Positions 33,935 through 45,262 of a DNA stretch of 64,000 nt are shown here, piece by piece. Every line of letters starts with the position of its first letter. Positions within the stretch are counted from its first letter, which is position 1. A model generated the notes under the pieces. The model saw only the letters and a program-made list of their open reading frames with translations. It did not search any database and was not told the DNA's origin. The position numbers and the translations under genes were made by a program. Source of the stretch: Paraburkholderia phenoliruptrix (lineage in GTDB: Bacteria > Pseudomonadota > Gammaproteobacteria > Burkholderiales > Burkholderiaceae); the NCBI RefSeq assembly GCF_902859825.1, contig NZ_CADIKB010000026.1, forward strand, positions 35,011-99,010, read 5' to 3'.

Positions 33935-34117
33935 GTGTGACAACCCGGGTGCGCGTGACGCAGCGGGGTTCCAGTCAAAAGCAGAATGAAGAGACAGTCG
34001 ACCGTGCCGCTGAACGGCAATGCGGCGGCGGGCAATAGGCCTGCGTACCGAGCGGTGGACTGACTGTCTGGAATTGCGTGGAGCGCCTTGTCGGGCTGCT
34101 CCGCGAAGGGCAACGGC

Positions 34118-34210
34118 TTACTGACGGATCAGCGACCGCGGGCCACGAGAGAGCGACGAAGTAACGCGTCGCGGGACTATGTCAGGGACAGCCATATGCA
34201 CTGCGAACAT
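34118..34210 (-). CDS. 30-residue leader ORF upstream of the ABC exporter
   Basis: ATG at 34210 is preceded by AGGGAGG (34223-34217) with a 6-nt spacer, one of the best ribosome binding sites in the window. The peptide MFAVHMAVPDIVPRRV... has six Arg and ends in SLIRQ; it matches no family I know. It lies about 55 nt after a plausible promoter and ends about 180 nt before the exporter start. It may be a translated leader that regulates the exporter, or a small protein in its own right. Confidence 0.5.
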   Translation of the reverse strand: MFAVHMAVPDIVPRRVTSSLSRGPRSLIRQ

Positions 34211-34271
34211 GTGACGCCTCCCTGTAGTCGATGAGGTGGAGAAAGTTGACGGAGCGAATGCCCGAGAACCG

Positions 34272-34299
34272 ACTATATCAGCATGGCTGACTGCCGCAA
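34272..34299 (-). promoter_or_regulatory. promoter of the leader ORF and exporter
   Basis: On the minus strand: TTGCGG (34299-34294), a 16-bp spacer and TATAGT (34277-34272). The expected start near 34265 gives a leader of about 50 nt before the small ORF. Confidence 0.6.
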
Positions 34300-34374
34300 A
34301 CGACGAGGTTTCGGTGTTGACCGCACTTGCGCTTGCAGAGCCAGAGCACACAAAGCAAAAAAGACAAAACGGAA

Positions 34375-34406
34375 AAAGGGCTTACGCATTGCTGCGTAAG
34401 CCCTTT
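34375..34406 (-). terminator. terminator of tRNA-Val
   Basis: 14-bp stem AAAGGGCTTACGCA with TGCGTAAGCCCTTT, loop TTGC. On the minus strand more T follow (A run at 34373-34377). It lies 28 bp after the tRNA 3' end. Confidence 0.9.
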
Positions 34407-34434
34407 GTCTTCGGTGATCGACACACCAAGAATC

Positions 34435-34509
34435 TGGTGGGTAGTACTGGGATCGAACCAGTGACCCCTGCCGTGTGAAGGCAGTGCTCTACCGCTGAGC
34501 TAACCACCC
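34435..34509 (-). tRNA. tRNA-Val (CAC)
   Basis: 75 nt including CCA, read on the minus strand. Acceptor GGGTGGT pairs with ACTACCC (one G-U), the D arm has TTAGCTCAGCGGTAGAGC, the anticodon loop TTCACAC carries CAC, and the T arm has GGTTCGATCC. Confidence 0.96.
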
Positions 34510-34521
34510 GAAGAGATAGAG

Positions 34522-34550
34522 ATTATGTCAGGGATTTCCTGACTCGTCCA
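34522..34550 (-). promoter_or_regulatory. promoter of tRNA-Val
   Basis: On the minus strand TGGACG (34550-34545), 17-bp spacer, CATAAT (34527-34522), about 13 bp before the tRNA. A small inverted repeat (GTCAGG/CCTGAC) lies within the spacer. The whole promoter sits in the 48-bp gap behind the dnaQ stop. Confidence 0.7.
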
Positions 34551-34557
34551 GCACTTT

Positions 34558-35292
34558 TTAAGCAGCCTGCTCATCCGACACGGGCGCAGGTTCCAGACGC
34601 CACACGCTCGTGCCTTTGATCGCCTTGTCCAGGCCGTCGAGCACCGCCTGATGCGCGGCCAGTTCCTCGTCGCTGGCTGCGATCACCACGAGGTCGAGCG
34701 AGTCCAGCGCGACGCGCGGCGCATGCGCTTCGCCGCCGGCATGCGATTCCCCCAGCATGTCGATGACGAGGCTTTCCTGGCCGCGCGTCATCGCGAGATA
34801 CACCTCGGCGAGCAGTTCGGAGTCGAGCAGCGCGCCGTGCAGCGTGCGGTGGGCATTGCTGATGCCGAAGCGATCGCACAGCGCGTCGAGCGAATTGCGC
34901 TTGCCGGGGAACATCTGCTTGGCGCGCGCGAGCGTGTCGATGATCTCGCCGCAATGCGTGCTCACCGGCGGCAACCCGAGCAGCGCGAATTCGGCATCCA
35001 GGAAGCCGATGTCGAACGGCGCGTTGTGAATGATCAGGTCCGCGCCCTGAATGAAATCGCGAAACTCGTCGGCTATTTCCGCGAACTTCGGCTTGTCGCT
35101 GAGGAACTCGGTGGTCAGGCCGTGGACCGCCAGCGCGCCCGGATCGCTGTCGCGCTCCGGATTGATATAGAAGTGCAGGTTGTTGCCGGTGAGGCGGCGG
35201 TTCACCAGTTCGACGCAGCCGACTTCGATGATGCGGTCGCCCGTGCGCGCATTGAGGCCGGTCGTTTCAGTATCGAGAATGAGTTGACGCAT
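34558..35292 (-). CDS. dnaQ: DNA polymerase III epsilon subunit (proofreading exonuclease)
   Basis: 244 residues. The DEDDh exonuclease motifs are present: ExoI LILDTETTGL, ExoII HNAPFDIGFLDAEF, and ExoIII HRTLHGALLDSELLAEVY with the catalytic His and Asp. The C-terminal region after about 180 binds the alpha subunit. It follows rnhA by 110 bp, the conserved pairing of these two genes. Confidence 0.96.
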   Translation of the reverse strand: MRQLILDTETTGLNARTGDRIIEVGCVELVNRRLTGNNLHFYINPERDSDPGALAVHGLTTEFLSDKPKFAEIADEFRDFIQGADLIIHNAPFDIGFLDAEFALLGLPPVSTHCGEIIDTLARAKQMFPGKRNSLDALCDRFGISNAHRTLHGALLDSELLAEVYLAMTRGQESLVIDMLGESHAGGEAHAPRVALDSLDLVVIAASDEELAAHQAVLDGLDKAIKGTSVWRLEPAPVSDEQAA

Positions 35293-35402
35293 GTCGGATT
35301 AGCTTTGCCTGAAAAGTTGCAGCCGGAAATCAGCACAGAAAAATGCCGAGGACGACGCGGTACATGGCGCAGAGAAAAGAGCGCAGGTAAAGCGCCCGGG
35401 CG

Positions 35403-35849
35403 TCATAGTTCCGCGAGCGACGCCACGCCGCGGTTGGCGAGCTGATCGGCGCGCTCGTTTTCCGGGTGGCCGTTGTGCCCTCGCACCCAGCGCCATTGCA
35501 CCTCATGCTGGGCGACGAGCGCATCGAGCCGCTTCCACAAATCCGCATTTTTCACAGGCTGCTTCGCGGCCGTGACCCAGCCTTTCTTCTTCCAGCCGTG
35601 AATCCATTCGCTGATGCCTTTCTGCACATACTGCGAGTCGGTGTGGACGACGACCTGGCATGGGCGCTTCAATGCTTCGAGCGCGGAGATCACGCCCATC
35701 AGCTCCATGCGGTTGTTGGTCGTATTCGCTTCGCCGCCGAACAGCTCTTTTTCCTGATCGCCGAAGCGCAAAAGGGCGCCCCAGCCGCCGGGGCCCGGGT
35801 TGCCCTTGCAGGCGCCGTCGGTATAAATGTCGATGATGTTCGCTGTCAT
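35403..35849 (-). CDS. rnhA: ribonuclease HI
   Basis: 148 residues, usual length. It degrades RNA in RNA-DNA hybrids. The catalytic acids appear in YTDGACKGNPGPGGWG, NRMELMGVISAL, HTDSQYVQKGI and the ENERAD stretch near the C-terminus. The ATG at 35849 overlaps the stop of the upstream methyltransferase gene by 4 bp (ATGA), so translation is coupled. Confidence 0.97.
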   Translation of the reverse strand: MTANIIDIYTDGACKGNPGPGGWGALLRFGDQEKELFGGEANTTNNRMELMGVISALEALKRPCQVVVHTDSQYVQKGISEWIHGWKKKGWVTAAKQPVKNADLWKRLDALVAQHEVQWRWVRGHNGHPENERADQLANRGVASLAEL

Positions 35850-36718
35850 TGAGTGTGGTTGCGTGTGTTCGGTGTGGCGGCGGGCGCGAGGCCGGCGGCG
35901 AGGACGGGTTTTTTGACCTTCAGCGGCCCGACGAGGCGCATGCCGCGCACGCGCTTGATCGCCTTGATCATGTAGGTCGCGCCGAAGATCGGCCACCAGC
36001 GGTCGCCGGCGGCTTCCATGAAACCGTAGCGCGAGAGCCACTGGTCGCTGTCGAGCGGCGGACGATAGCAGCCGAAGCGCCCACGTTCAAGATCGAAGCC
36101 GAGCAGCTTGATCCAGTCTTTCAGGCGCGTGAAGGCGATCAGGTCGACGGCGGCTGGCACGAACGGCCGCCCGGTCATCTTGCCGACCGATTGCCGGGCG
36201 CCCCATAGCGACAGCGAGTTGAAGCCGAGAATGATCAACTGACCCTCCGGCATCAGCACGCGCTCGGCCTCGCGCAGCAGGCGGTGCGGGTCGCTCGTGA
36301 ATTCGAGCGTATGCGGCATCACGAGCAGATCGACGCTTTGGGCTTCGAAAGGCAAATCCAGCAAGTCGCACCAGACGGCGCTGCGCCCGCCGGGCGCGGG
36401 CAGCGGCGCGTAGCCGCCGGGCGCCGGCCCCGCGTGCATGCCGTTGCCCGCTCCGTTCCCGCCATGGCCGCCGTGCGGGCCTGCGCGCGGAAAACTGTAG
36501 GGTGCGCTCGCGCCGCTGGCGGCGTCGAGCACCAGCCCGCGGCAGGGCATGCGGTTTTCGCGCAAGGCGTCGAGCTGCGGCAGGCCGAGCTGCAGTGCGT
36601 GGTAGCCGAACACGTCGGAGACCACCCGGTCGAGCTGGGTTTGTTCCCACTCAAGCACGTAGCGGCCAGGCGGCGAATCCGTCCAGGCGGGCCAGTCTAT
36701 AATCGCTCGATCAGTCAT
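35846..36718 (-). CDS. YafS-like SAM-dependent methyltransferase with Gly/His-rich insert
   Basis: 290 residues. Methyltransferase features are GLVLDAASGA (motif I, degenerate), CDLLDLPFEAQSVDLLVMPH (motifs II-IV) and VLMPEGQLIILGFNSLS. It holds the position of E. coli yafS between rnhA and gloB. A segment of about 30 residues rich in Gly, His, Pro and Ala (about 82-112) interrupts the nucleotide-binding fold after motif I. The substrate is unknown. The divergent gloB gene begins 18 bp away. Confidence 0.85.
   Translation of the reverse strand: MTDRAIIDWPAWTDSPPGRYVLEWEQTQLDRVVSDVFGYHALQLGLPQLDALRENRMPCRGLVLDAASGASAPYSFPRAGPHGGHGGNGAGNGMHAGPAPGGYAPLPAPGGRSAVWCDLLDLPFEAQSVDLLVMPHTLEFTSDPHRLLREAERVLMPEGQLIILGFNSLSLWGARQSVGKMTGRPFVPAAVDLIAFTRLKDWIKLLGFDLERGRFGCYRPPLDSDQWLSRYGFMEAAGDRWWPIFGATYMIKAIKRVRGMRLVGPLKVKKPVLAAGLAPAATPNTRNHTQ
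36698..36703 (+). promoter_or_regulatory. -10 box of gloB
   Basis: TATAAT at 36698-36703, inside the first codons of the divergent methyltransferase gene and 34 bp before the gloB ATG. The -35 is weak. Confidence 0.45.
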
Positions 36719-36736
36719 ATCAAAAATGCGTCGCCT

Positions 36737-37528
36737 ATGAATGCGCTCGAGTACGTACCGGTCCCGGCGTTTGAAGACAATTACATCTGGGTCGTTTCCG
36801 ACGGGCACCATGCGGTCGTCGTCGATCCGGGCGAAGCCGCTCCTGTTCGCGCCTGTCTGGCCAAACGCGGGTGGCGGCTGAGCGCTATTTTACTCACGCA
36901 CCATCATCAAGACCACGTCGGCGGGGTGGCCGATCTGCTGAAAGGCCAGGCCGTTCCCGTCTACGGCCCCGCCGGCGAAGCGATTGCGCATGTCACGCAG
37001 CGTCTTAAAAACGGCGATCGGGTGACGATTGCGAAGCCCGCACTGGAATTCAGCGTGCTCGACGTGCCGGGGCACACGAGCGGCCACATTGCGTATTTCC
37101 AGGCCGCGGATCCCGGCGGCACGCCTCACGTGTTTTGCGGCGACACGCTTTTCGCCTGCGGATGCGGGCGGCTCTTCGAAGGCACGCCGGCCCAGATGCT
37201 CGCGTCGCTCGACGCGCTTGCCGCGCTGCCCGGCGCGACGCAGGTTCACTGCGCGCACGAATACACGCTCTCCAATATTCGATTCGCGCTCGCCTGCGAG
37301 CCGGGCAACGTGGAGCTGCAGGCTTGGCGCGACAAGGCGAGCGAGCTGCGGGCGCGCAATCAGCCGACCCTGCCGACCACCATTGCCCACGAGCGCGCGG
37401 TGAATCCTTTCCTGCGCTCCGACAGTCCCGCCGTCCACGCCACGCTGCAAGAGCAGTTGCACGAGAAAATTTTCGACCGGCTGACGGCGTTCACCTTGAT
37501 GCGCGAATGGAAGAACCGCTTCAGGTGA
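36737..37528 (+). CDS. gloB: hydroxyacylglutathione hydrolase (glyoxalase II)
   Basis: 263 residues, metallo-beta-lactamase fold. It hydrolyses S-lactoylglutathione in methylglyoxal detoxification. The metal motif THHHQDHVGG is clear, with later ligands in GHTSGHI, FCGDTLFACGCGR and CAHEYT. The C-terminal glutathione-binding helix region ends in FTLMREWKNRFR. The upstream frame is open from 36284, but similarity starts at the ATG at 36737. Confidence 0.97.
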   Translation: MNALEYVPVPAFEDNYIWVVSDGHHAVVVDPGEAAPVRACLAKRGWRLSAILLTHHHQDHVGGVADLLKGQAVPVYGPAGEAIAHVTQRLKNGDRVTIAKPALEFSVLDVPGHTSGHIAYFQAADPGGTPHVFCGDTLFACGCGRLFEGTPAQMLASLDALAALPGATQVHCAHEYTLSNIRFALACEPGNVELQAWRDKASELRARNQPTLPTTIAHERAVNPFLRSDSPAVHATLQEQLHEKIFDRLTAFTLMREWKNRFR

Positions 37529-37684
37529 CCGGGTCGGCCTCGGGGTTTTCCTCAAGCGAAGAATCGGAAGAATTCGCCAAGCCCTAGATTTGCTTGATTT
37601 TTTTGTCAATTTCCGATTGACGTAGACGTTGCGGTTTCGTACTATCGGCTGCAAATTCCAGCCCTTGTGGAAGCCGAGACGTTC

Positions 37685-39355
37685 ATGAGATTTATCTTTA
37701 GTGCGTTGCTGGTCCTGACGCTCGCCGCCTGCGCGAGCCAGGGACCAACAACGGTCAGCCCCACCACCGCAACAAATCCCGCCAGCCAGCAAGACGTAGC
37801 CGACGCACTTCGCAAGACAGCCACCGCCAAGCAAACTATTAACGTCGACCAGGGCTCCGTCACGCAACTGACGAGCGCGGACGCCGATCTGTGGGGCCGT
37901 ATTCGCCGCGGTTTCCAGATGCCCGACTTGCAGACCGACCTCGTCGACATGCAGGTCAACTGGTACGCGCAGCGCCCCGACTACGTGCAGCGCATGACCG
38001 AGCGCTCGCAGAAGTACCTGTATCACATCGTCGAGGAGCTCGAGGCGCGCCATATGCCGACCGAGCTCGCGTTGCTGCCGTTTATCGAGTCGGCGTACAG
38101 CCCGCAGGCGTTGTCGGTGGCGAAGGCGGCCGGCATGTGGCAGTTCATGCCGGGCACGGGCCGCACCTACAACCTCAAGCAGAACATGTGGCAGGACGAG
38201 CGCCGCGACGTGCTGGCGTCCACCAGCGCCGCGCTCGACTATCTGTCCCGCCTGCACGACATGTTCGGCGACTGGCAGCTTGCGCTCGCCGCCTACAACT
38301 GGGGTGAGGGCAACGTGCAGCGCGCCATCGCGCGCAATGAAGCGGCGGGCTTGCCCACCGACTACCTGAGCTTGCGCATGCCGAACGAAACGCGCAACTA
38401 TGTGCCGAAGCTCCAGGCGGTCAAGAACATCGTGATGAACCCGCAAATGTACGGGCTCACGCTGCCGTCCATTCCGAATCACCCGTATTTCGTGACGGTG
38501 ACCACGTCGCACGACATCGACGTGGACATGGCCGCCAAACTGGCCAATATGTCGCTCGACGAATTCCGCTCGCTGAATCCGTCGTTCAGGAAGCCGGTCA
38601 TTCTCGGCGCCACGCAGCCGCAGATTCTCCTGCCGTTCGACAATGCGAGCGCGTTCGAGCGCAATCTGAAAACCTATTCCGGTTCGCTGTCGTCGTGGAC
38701 CACGTACACGGTCACGGAGCGCTCGGCGCCGGCGGCCATCGCGCAAAAAATCGGCGTCGACGCCGACACGCTGATGGAAGTGAACAAGATTCCGGTCGGT
38801 ATGCGTCTAAAGCCGGGCTCCACTATCGTCGTGCCGCGCGGTTCGGACGACGACGAGGACATCAGCGCGGACGTTGCAGAAAGCGCCGTGCTCGCGATGG
38901 AGCCCGACGTCCCCGACACGCGCAAGATGCTGATCCGCGTGCGCCGCAATCAGTCGATGGCGGCTATCGCGCTGCGTTACGGCGTGTCCGTCGGCCAGTT
39001 GAAGGCCTGGAACCGCACGCATCGCGACAGCGTGTCGCGCGGCCAGGTGGTGGTGCTGCATGTGCCGGTCGGCAAGGCTGTTCCGAGCGAGCCGGGGCCG
39101 GAGCGTATCGCGACCGACGTCGAGGGCGGCGGTGTCCAGAAGATCGGCACGCACGTCAGCGGCTCGAAGCGCGAATCGCGCGGCGACACCAGGAAGGGCC
39201 GGGGCCATTCCGCTGTCGTGAAGGTGTCGGAGCCGGTGACGAAGGCCGGTAAAGCGAAAGCGTCCGCGGCGCCTGCCGGCAAGGTGACGAAGGTGTCGGC
39301 CTCGACCTCCAGCAAGACAACGAAGAGCGCGGCCAGCACCAAAAAGAGCAAGTAA
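37685..39355 (+). CDS. mltD: membrane-bound lytic murein transglycosylase D, lysine-rich tail
   Basis: 556-residue lipoprotein that cleaves peptidoglycan with anhydro-MurNAc formation. The signal FIFSALLVLTLAAC has the lipobox Cys. The SLT domain (about 120-250) shows ELALLPFIESAYSPQALS with the catalytic Glu, AAGMWQFMPGTG and LAAYNWGEGNVQRA. Two LysM-type modules follow (about 338-390 and 418-465). The last 90 residues are an unusual Lys/Ser/Ala-rich basic tail. The start at 37685 gives a proper lipoprotein signal; a GTG at 37667 does not improve it. Confidence 0.94.
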   Translation: MRFIFSALLVLTLAACASQGPTTVSPTTATNPASQQDVADALRKTATAKQTINVDQGSVTQLTSADADLWGRIRRGFQMPDLQTDLVDMQVNWYAQRPDYVQRMTERSQKYLYHIVEELEARHMPTELALLPFIESAYSPQALSVAKAAGMWQFMPGTGRTYNLKQNMWQDERRDVLASTSAALDYLSRLHDMFGDWQLALAAYNWGEGNVQRAIARNEAAGLPTDYLSLRMPNETRNYVPKLQAVKNIVMNPQMYGLTLPSIPNHPYFVTVTTSHDIDVDMAAKLANMSLDEFRSLNPSFRKPVILGATQPQILLPFDNASAFERNLKTYSGSLSSWTTYTVTERSAPAAIAQKIGVDADTLMEVNKIPVGMRLKPGSTIVVPRGSDDDEDISADVAESAVLAMEPDVPDTRKMLIRVRRNQSMAAIALRYGVSVGQLKAWNRTHRDSVSRGQVVVLHVPVGKAVPSEPGPERIATDVEGGGVQKIGTHVSGSKRESRGDTRKGRGHSAVVKVSEPVTKAGKAKASAAPAGKVTKVSASTSSKTTKSAASTKKSK

Positions 39356-39432
39356 GCCGGATGTTTGGATACGCCGCGGCGGCGGTTGAAGTGCCGGTCC
39401 GCGCAGAAGCCTCCGCACTCCCGGATTTTTCG

Positions 39433-39462
39433 ACGCCGTCACCCTGTGGTGACGGCGTTTTT
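39433..39462 (+). terminator. terminator of mltD
   Basis: 11-bp stem ACGCCGTCACC with GGTGACGGCGT, loop CTGT, then TTTTT. Confidence 0.92.
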
Positions 39463-39965
39463 CATTTGGGGCGCACCTAAGCTGTCACCCGGCGGCACGC
39501 CGCGCCGCTTGCCGAGCCACGGTGTAAGAGCCTGTCGGGCGATTCGCATGAGCCCGAGTGGCGGCCGGGCGCTATCCCGAATCGCCTCTCGCGGATGTGG
39601 TCTGCCCCAGCGCTAGCCGCCTCCAATAAGGCTTTCGCCGGCTCCATGCGCGCCTCCACGCGCGCGCCCGGCCATCTCACATTTGGAGAGAAGGGCAGTT
39701 TCAGGCTATAATTTCAAGGTTTGAGCTTATCAACCCGCACCCTAGCGCCTACCTCTCCCATACCGTTCATCCGCCGCGCGCCACAGGCGTCGCAAGAAGG
39801 GCCCGCACCTTGCCGATCCGTCCACACAATGGACCCATCGCGCCCCTTGCAACGTCAACGGCAGTACGCGAGCGAGTCTGCGCGCGCATCGCACGATGCT
39901 GTCCGCTGCGGCTCGCAAACCGGATAGGCAGGTCGGCAACAGGGTGTTCCCCCAAGGAGTCTCCC
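39463..39965 (+). other. carA upstream region and long leader
   Basis: 503 bp without a supported gene. The right half (from about 39720) should be the untranslated leader of carAB of some 245 nt. I see no terminator-like hairpin in it and no known riboswitch. Confidence 0.5.
39683..39712 (+). promoter_or_regulatory. promoter of carAB
   Basis: TTGGAG (39683-39688), 18-bp spacer, perfect TATAAT (39707-39712). The predicted start near 39720 lies about 245 nt before the carA GTG. Confidence 0.7.
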
Positions 39966-41135
39966 GTGTTGCCGTCATTTTCTCCCGCTCTGCTCGCGCT
40001 CGCCGACGGCACGGTCTTTCGTGGTTATTCGATCGGCGCCCCCGGGCATACCATCGGCGAAGTCGTGTTCAACACGGCTATCACCGGCTATCAGGAAATC
40101 CTGACTGACCCGAGCTACGCGCGCCAGATCGTGACCCTCACGTATCCGCATATCGGCAACGTCGGCGTGAACGCCGAAGACGTCGAAGCGACGAAAGTCC
40201 ATGCCGCCGGGCTGATCATTCGCGACTTGCCGGTCCTCGCGTCGAACTTCCGCATGGAGCGCACGCTCAGCCAGTATCTGCAGGACGAAGGCGTGGTGGC
40301 CATCGCCGGCCTCGATACCCGTAAGCTGACTCGCGTGCTGCGCGACAAGGGCGCGCAGAACGGCGCAATCCTCGCCGGTTCCGACGACGAAGCGAAGGCC
40401 GTCGAACTCGCGCGCTCGTTCCCGGGCCTCGCGGGCATGGACCTCGCCAAGGTCGTGTCGACGAAGGAACGCTACGAATGGACGCAGACAGAATGGCGTC
40501 TGGGTGAGGGCTACGGCAAGCAGAACGCGCCGAAGTACCGTGTCGTCGCGTTCGATTACGGCGTCAAGTACAACATTCTGCGCATGCTGGCCGAGCGCGG
40601 CTGCCACGTCACCGTGCTGCCGGCGCAGGCGAGCGCGGCGGACGCGCTCGCGCTCAACCCGGACGGCATTTTCCTGTCGAACGGCCCGGGCGACCCGGAG
40701 CCGTGCGACTACGCGATTCAGGCCACGAAAGAGCTGATCGAGCGCGGCATCCCGACCTTCGGCATCTGCCTCGGCCATCAGATCATGGGTCTCGCGCTCG
40801 GCGCGAAAACCGTCAAGATGAAGACGGGCCATCACGGCGCGAACCATCCGGTGAAAGATCTGGAAGACGGCCGCGTGGTCATCACGTCGCAAAACCACGG
40901 CTTCGCGGTGGATGCCGCCACGCTGCCCGCCAACGCGCGCGTGACGCACGTGTCGCTCTTCGACGGCACGCTGCAAGGCTTCGCGCTCTCCGACAAGCCG
41001 GCATTCTGCTTCCAGGGCCATCCGGAAGCGTCGCCGGGTCCGCACGACATCGCGTATCTGTTCGACCGCTTTACCGCGTTGATGGACGCGAAAAAGGCCG
41101 GCAAGACCGAGGCCGGCAAGACTGCGGCGGCATAA
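39966..41135 (+). CDS. carA: carbamoyl-phosphate synthase small (glutaminase) subunit
   Basis: 389 residues starting with GTG at 39966, preceded by AAGGAG (39953-39958). It supplies ammonia from glutamine to CarB. The N-terminal domain has LALADGTVFRGYSIG and GYQEILTDPSYARQIV. The class I glutamine amidotransferase domain has FGICLGHQIMGLALG with the catalytic Cys, and the His-Glu pair in FQGHPEASPGPHD. The frame is open upstream to 39810, but the conserved N-terminus decides for 39966. Confidence 0.96.
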   Translation: MLPSFSPALLALADGTVFRGYSIGAPGHTIGEVVFNTAITGYQEILTDPSYARQIVTLTYPHIGNVGVNAEDVEATKVHAAGLIIRDLPVLASNFRMERTLSQYLQDEGVVAIAGLDTRKLTRVLRDKGAQNGAILAGSDDEAKAVELARSFPGLAGMDLAKVVSTKERYEWTQTEWRLGEGYGKQNAPKYRVVAFDYGVKYNILRMLAERGCHVTVLPAQASAADALALNPDGIFLSNGPGDPEPCDYAIQATKELIERGIPTFGICLGHQIMGLALGAKTVKMKTGHHGANHPVKDLEDGRVVITSQNHGFAVDAATLPANARVTHVSLFDGTLQGFALSDKPAFCFQGHPEASPGPHDIAYLFDRFTALMDAKKAGKTEAGKTAAA

Positions 41136-41289
41136 GCAGGAGCCCGGCGAAGAGCGGCGAAAGGCACAGCGCGCACCCGCACAGGCGGCGCGCGTCGACG
41201 GAAAGAATGGCAAACAAGTTGCGTGGACCGGGAGTAAGGCGCTGAAGCGCCAACTCCGGTCGACACAGGAATAAATTAGCGAGAGCGTT

Positions 41290-44544
<3,255 letters not shown>

Positions 44545-44574
44545 GGCTTCAAATACCTGTCCAGGATGTAAGTG

Positions 44575-44668
44575 CCGCGGTTAAGCGGCGTTTCGCAGGT
44601 GCTGTGGTCGGGGTTTTCCCCCGGCCGCCGGCTCCCGCGAAATGCACTTAACCGCGGTGATTTTTTTT
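44575..44668 (+). terminator. large branched hairpin with T8 between carB and greA
   Basis: Arms CCGCGGTTAAG (44575-44585) and CTTAACCGCGG (44647-44657) are perfect complements separated by 61 nt, then TGA and eight T. Inside, TTTCGC can pair with GCGAAA, and CGGGG(TTTT)CCCCG forms an inner hairpin. It probably terminates carB, but the size is unusual for a plain terminator. Confidence 0.7.
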
Positions 44669-44774
44669 ACGGCCGTTTTTCGTTCCACAGCGCCCGCTTC
44701 TGCCGCTTTTGCGCCAGATCCCGAATAGGGCTACGAAAACTGGAAGCGGCCCGGCGTTTTCTCGAGAGTTGTTT

Positions 44775-45251
44775 ATGAGCACTATTCCATTGACCAAGCG
44801 CGGCGCAGACATGCTGCGCGACGAATTGCAGCGACTCAAATCGGTCGAGCGTCCCGCCGTGATCAACTCGATTGCGGAAGCGCGCGCGCAGGGCGATTTG
44901 TCCGAAAACGCGGAATACGATGCCGCGAAAGAAAAACAGGGCTTTATCGAAGGCCGCATTGCCGAAATCGAATCGAAGCTGGCGGGCGCGCAGGTGATCG
45001 ACCCGTCGCAAGTAGAGGCTGACGGCCGCGTGGTGTTCGGCGCAACAGTCGAACTGGAAGACCTGGAGTCGGGCGCGTCGGTCAAATATCAGATTGTCGG
45101 CGACGACGAAGCGGACATCGACCATGGTCTGATCTCCATCAGCTCGCCGATCGCGCGCGCGCTGATCGGCAAATCGGAAGGCGACGTGGCGTCGGTGCAG
45201 GCGCCGGGCGGCGTGCGCGAGTACGAAATCATCGCGGTCAGCTACGTTTGA
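44775..45251 (+). CDS. greA: transcription elongation factor GreA
   Basis: 158 residues. An N-terminal coiled-coil (GADMLRDELQRLKSVERPAV, then GDLSENAEYDAAKEKQ) carries the acidic tip residues that stimulate RNA polymerase cleavage of backtracked RNA. The C-terminal FKBP-like domain has SPIARALIGKSEGD. I chose the ATG at 44775. carAB-greA is the conserved order. The next gene begins at or near its stop. Confidence 0.97.
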   Translation: MSTIPLTKRGADMLRDELQRLKSVERPAVINSIAEARAQGDLSENAEYDAAKEKQGFIEGRIAEIESKLAGAQVIDPSQVEADGRVVFGATVELEDLESGASVKYQIVGDDEADIDHGLISISSPIARALIGKSEGDVASVQAPGGVREYEIIAVSYV

Positions 45252-45262
45252 AGGCGGCTCCG

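Noticed and set aside
33931..34113. 60-codon TTG-started frame directly before the second ABC exporter
   Set aside because: It has a hydrophobic stretch and begins four bases after the leader ORF, but lacks a ribosome binding site and overlaps the exporter start; kept only as a possibility.
39810..39965. N-terminal extension of CarA
   Set aside because: The frame is open, but the conserved CarA N-terminus and AAGGAG place the start at GTG 39966.
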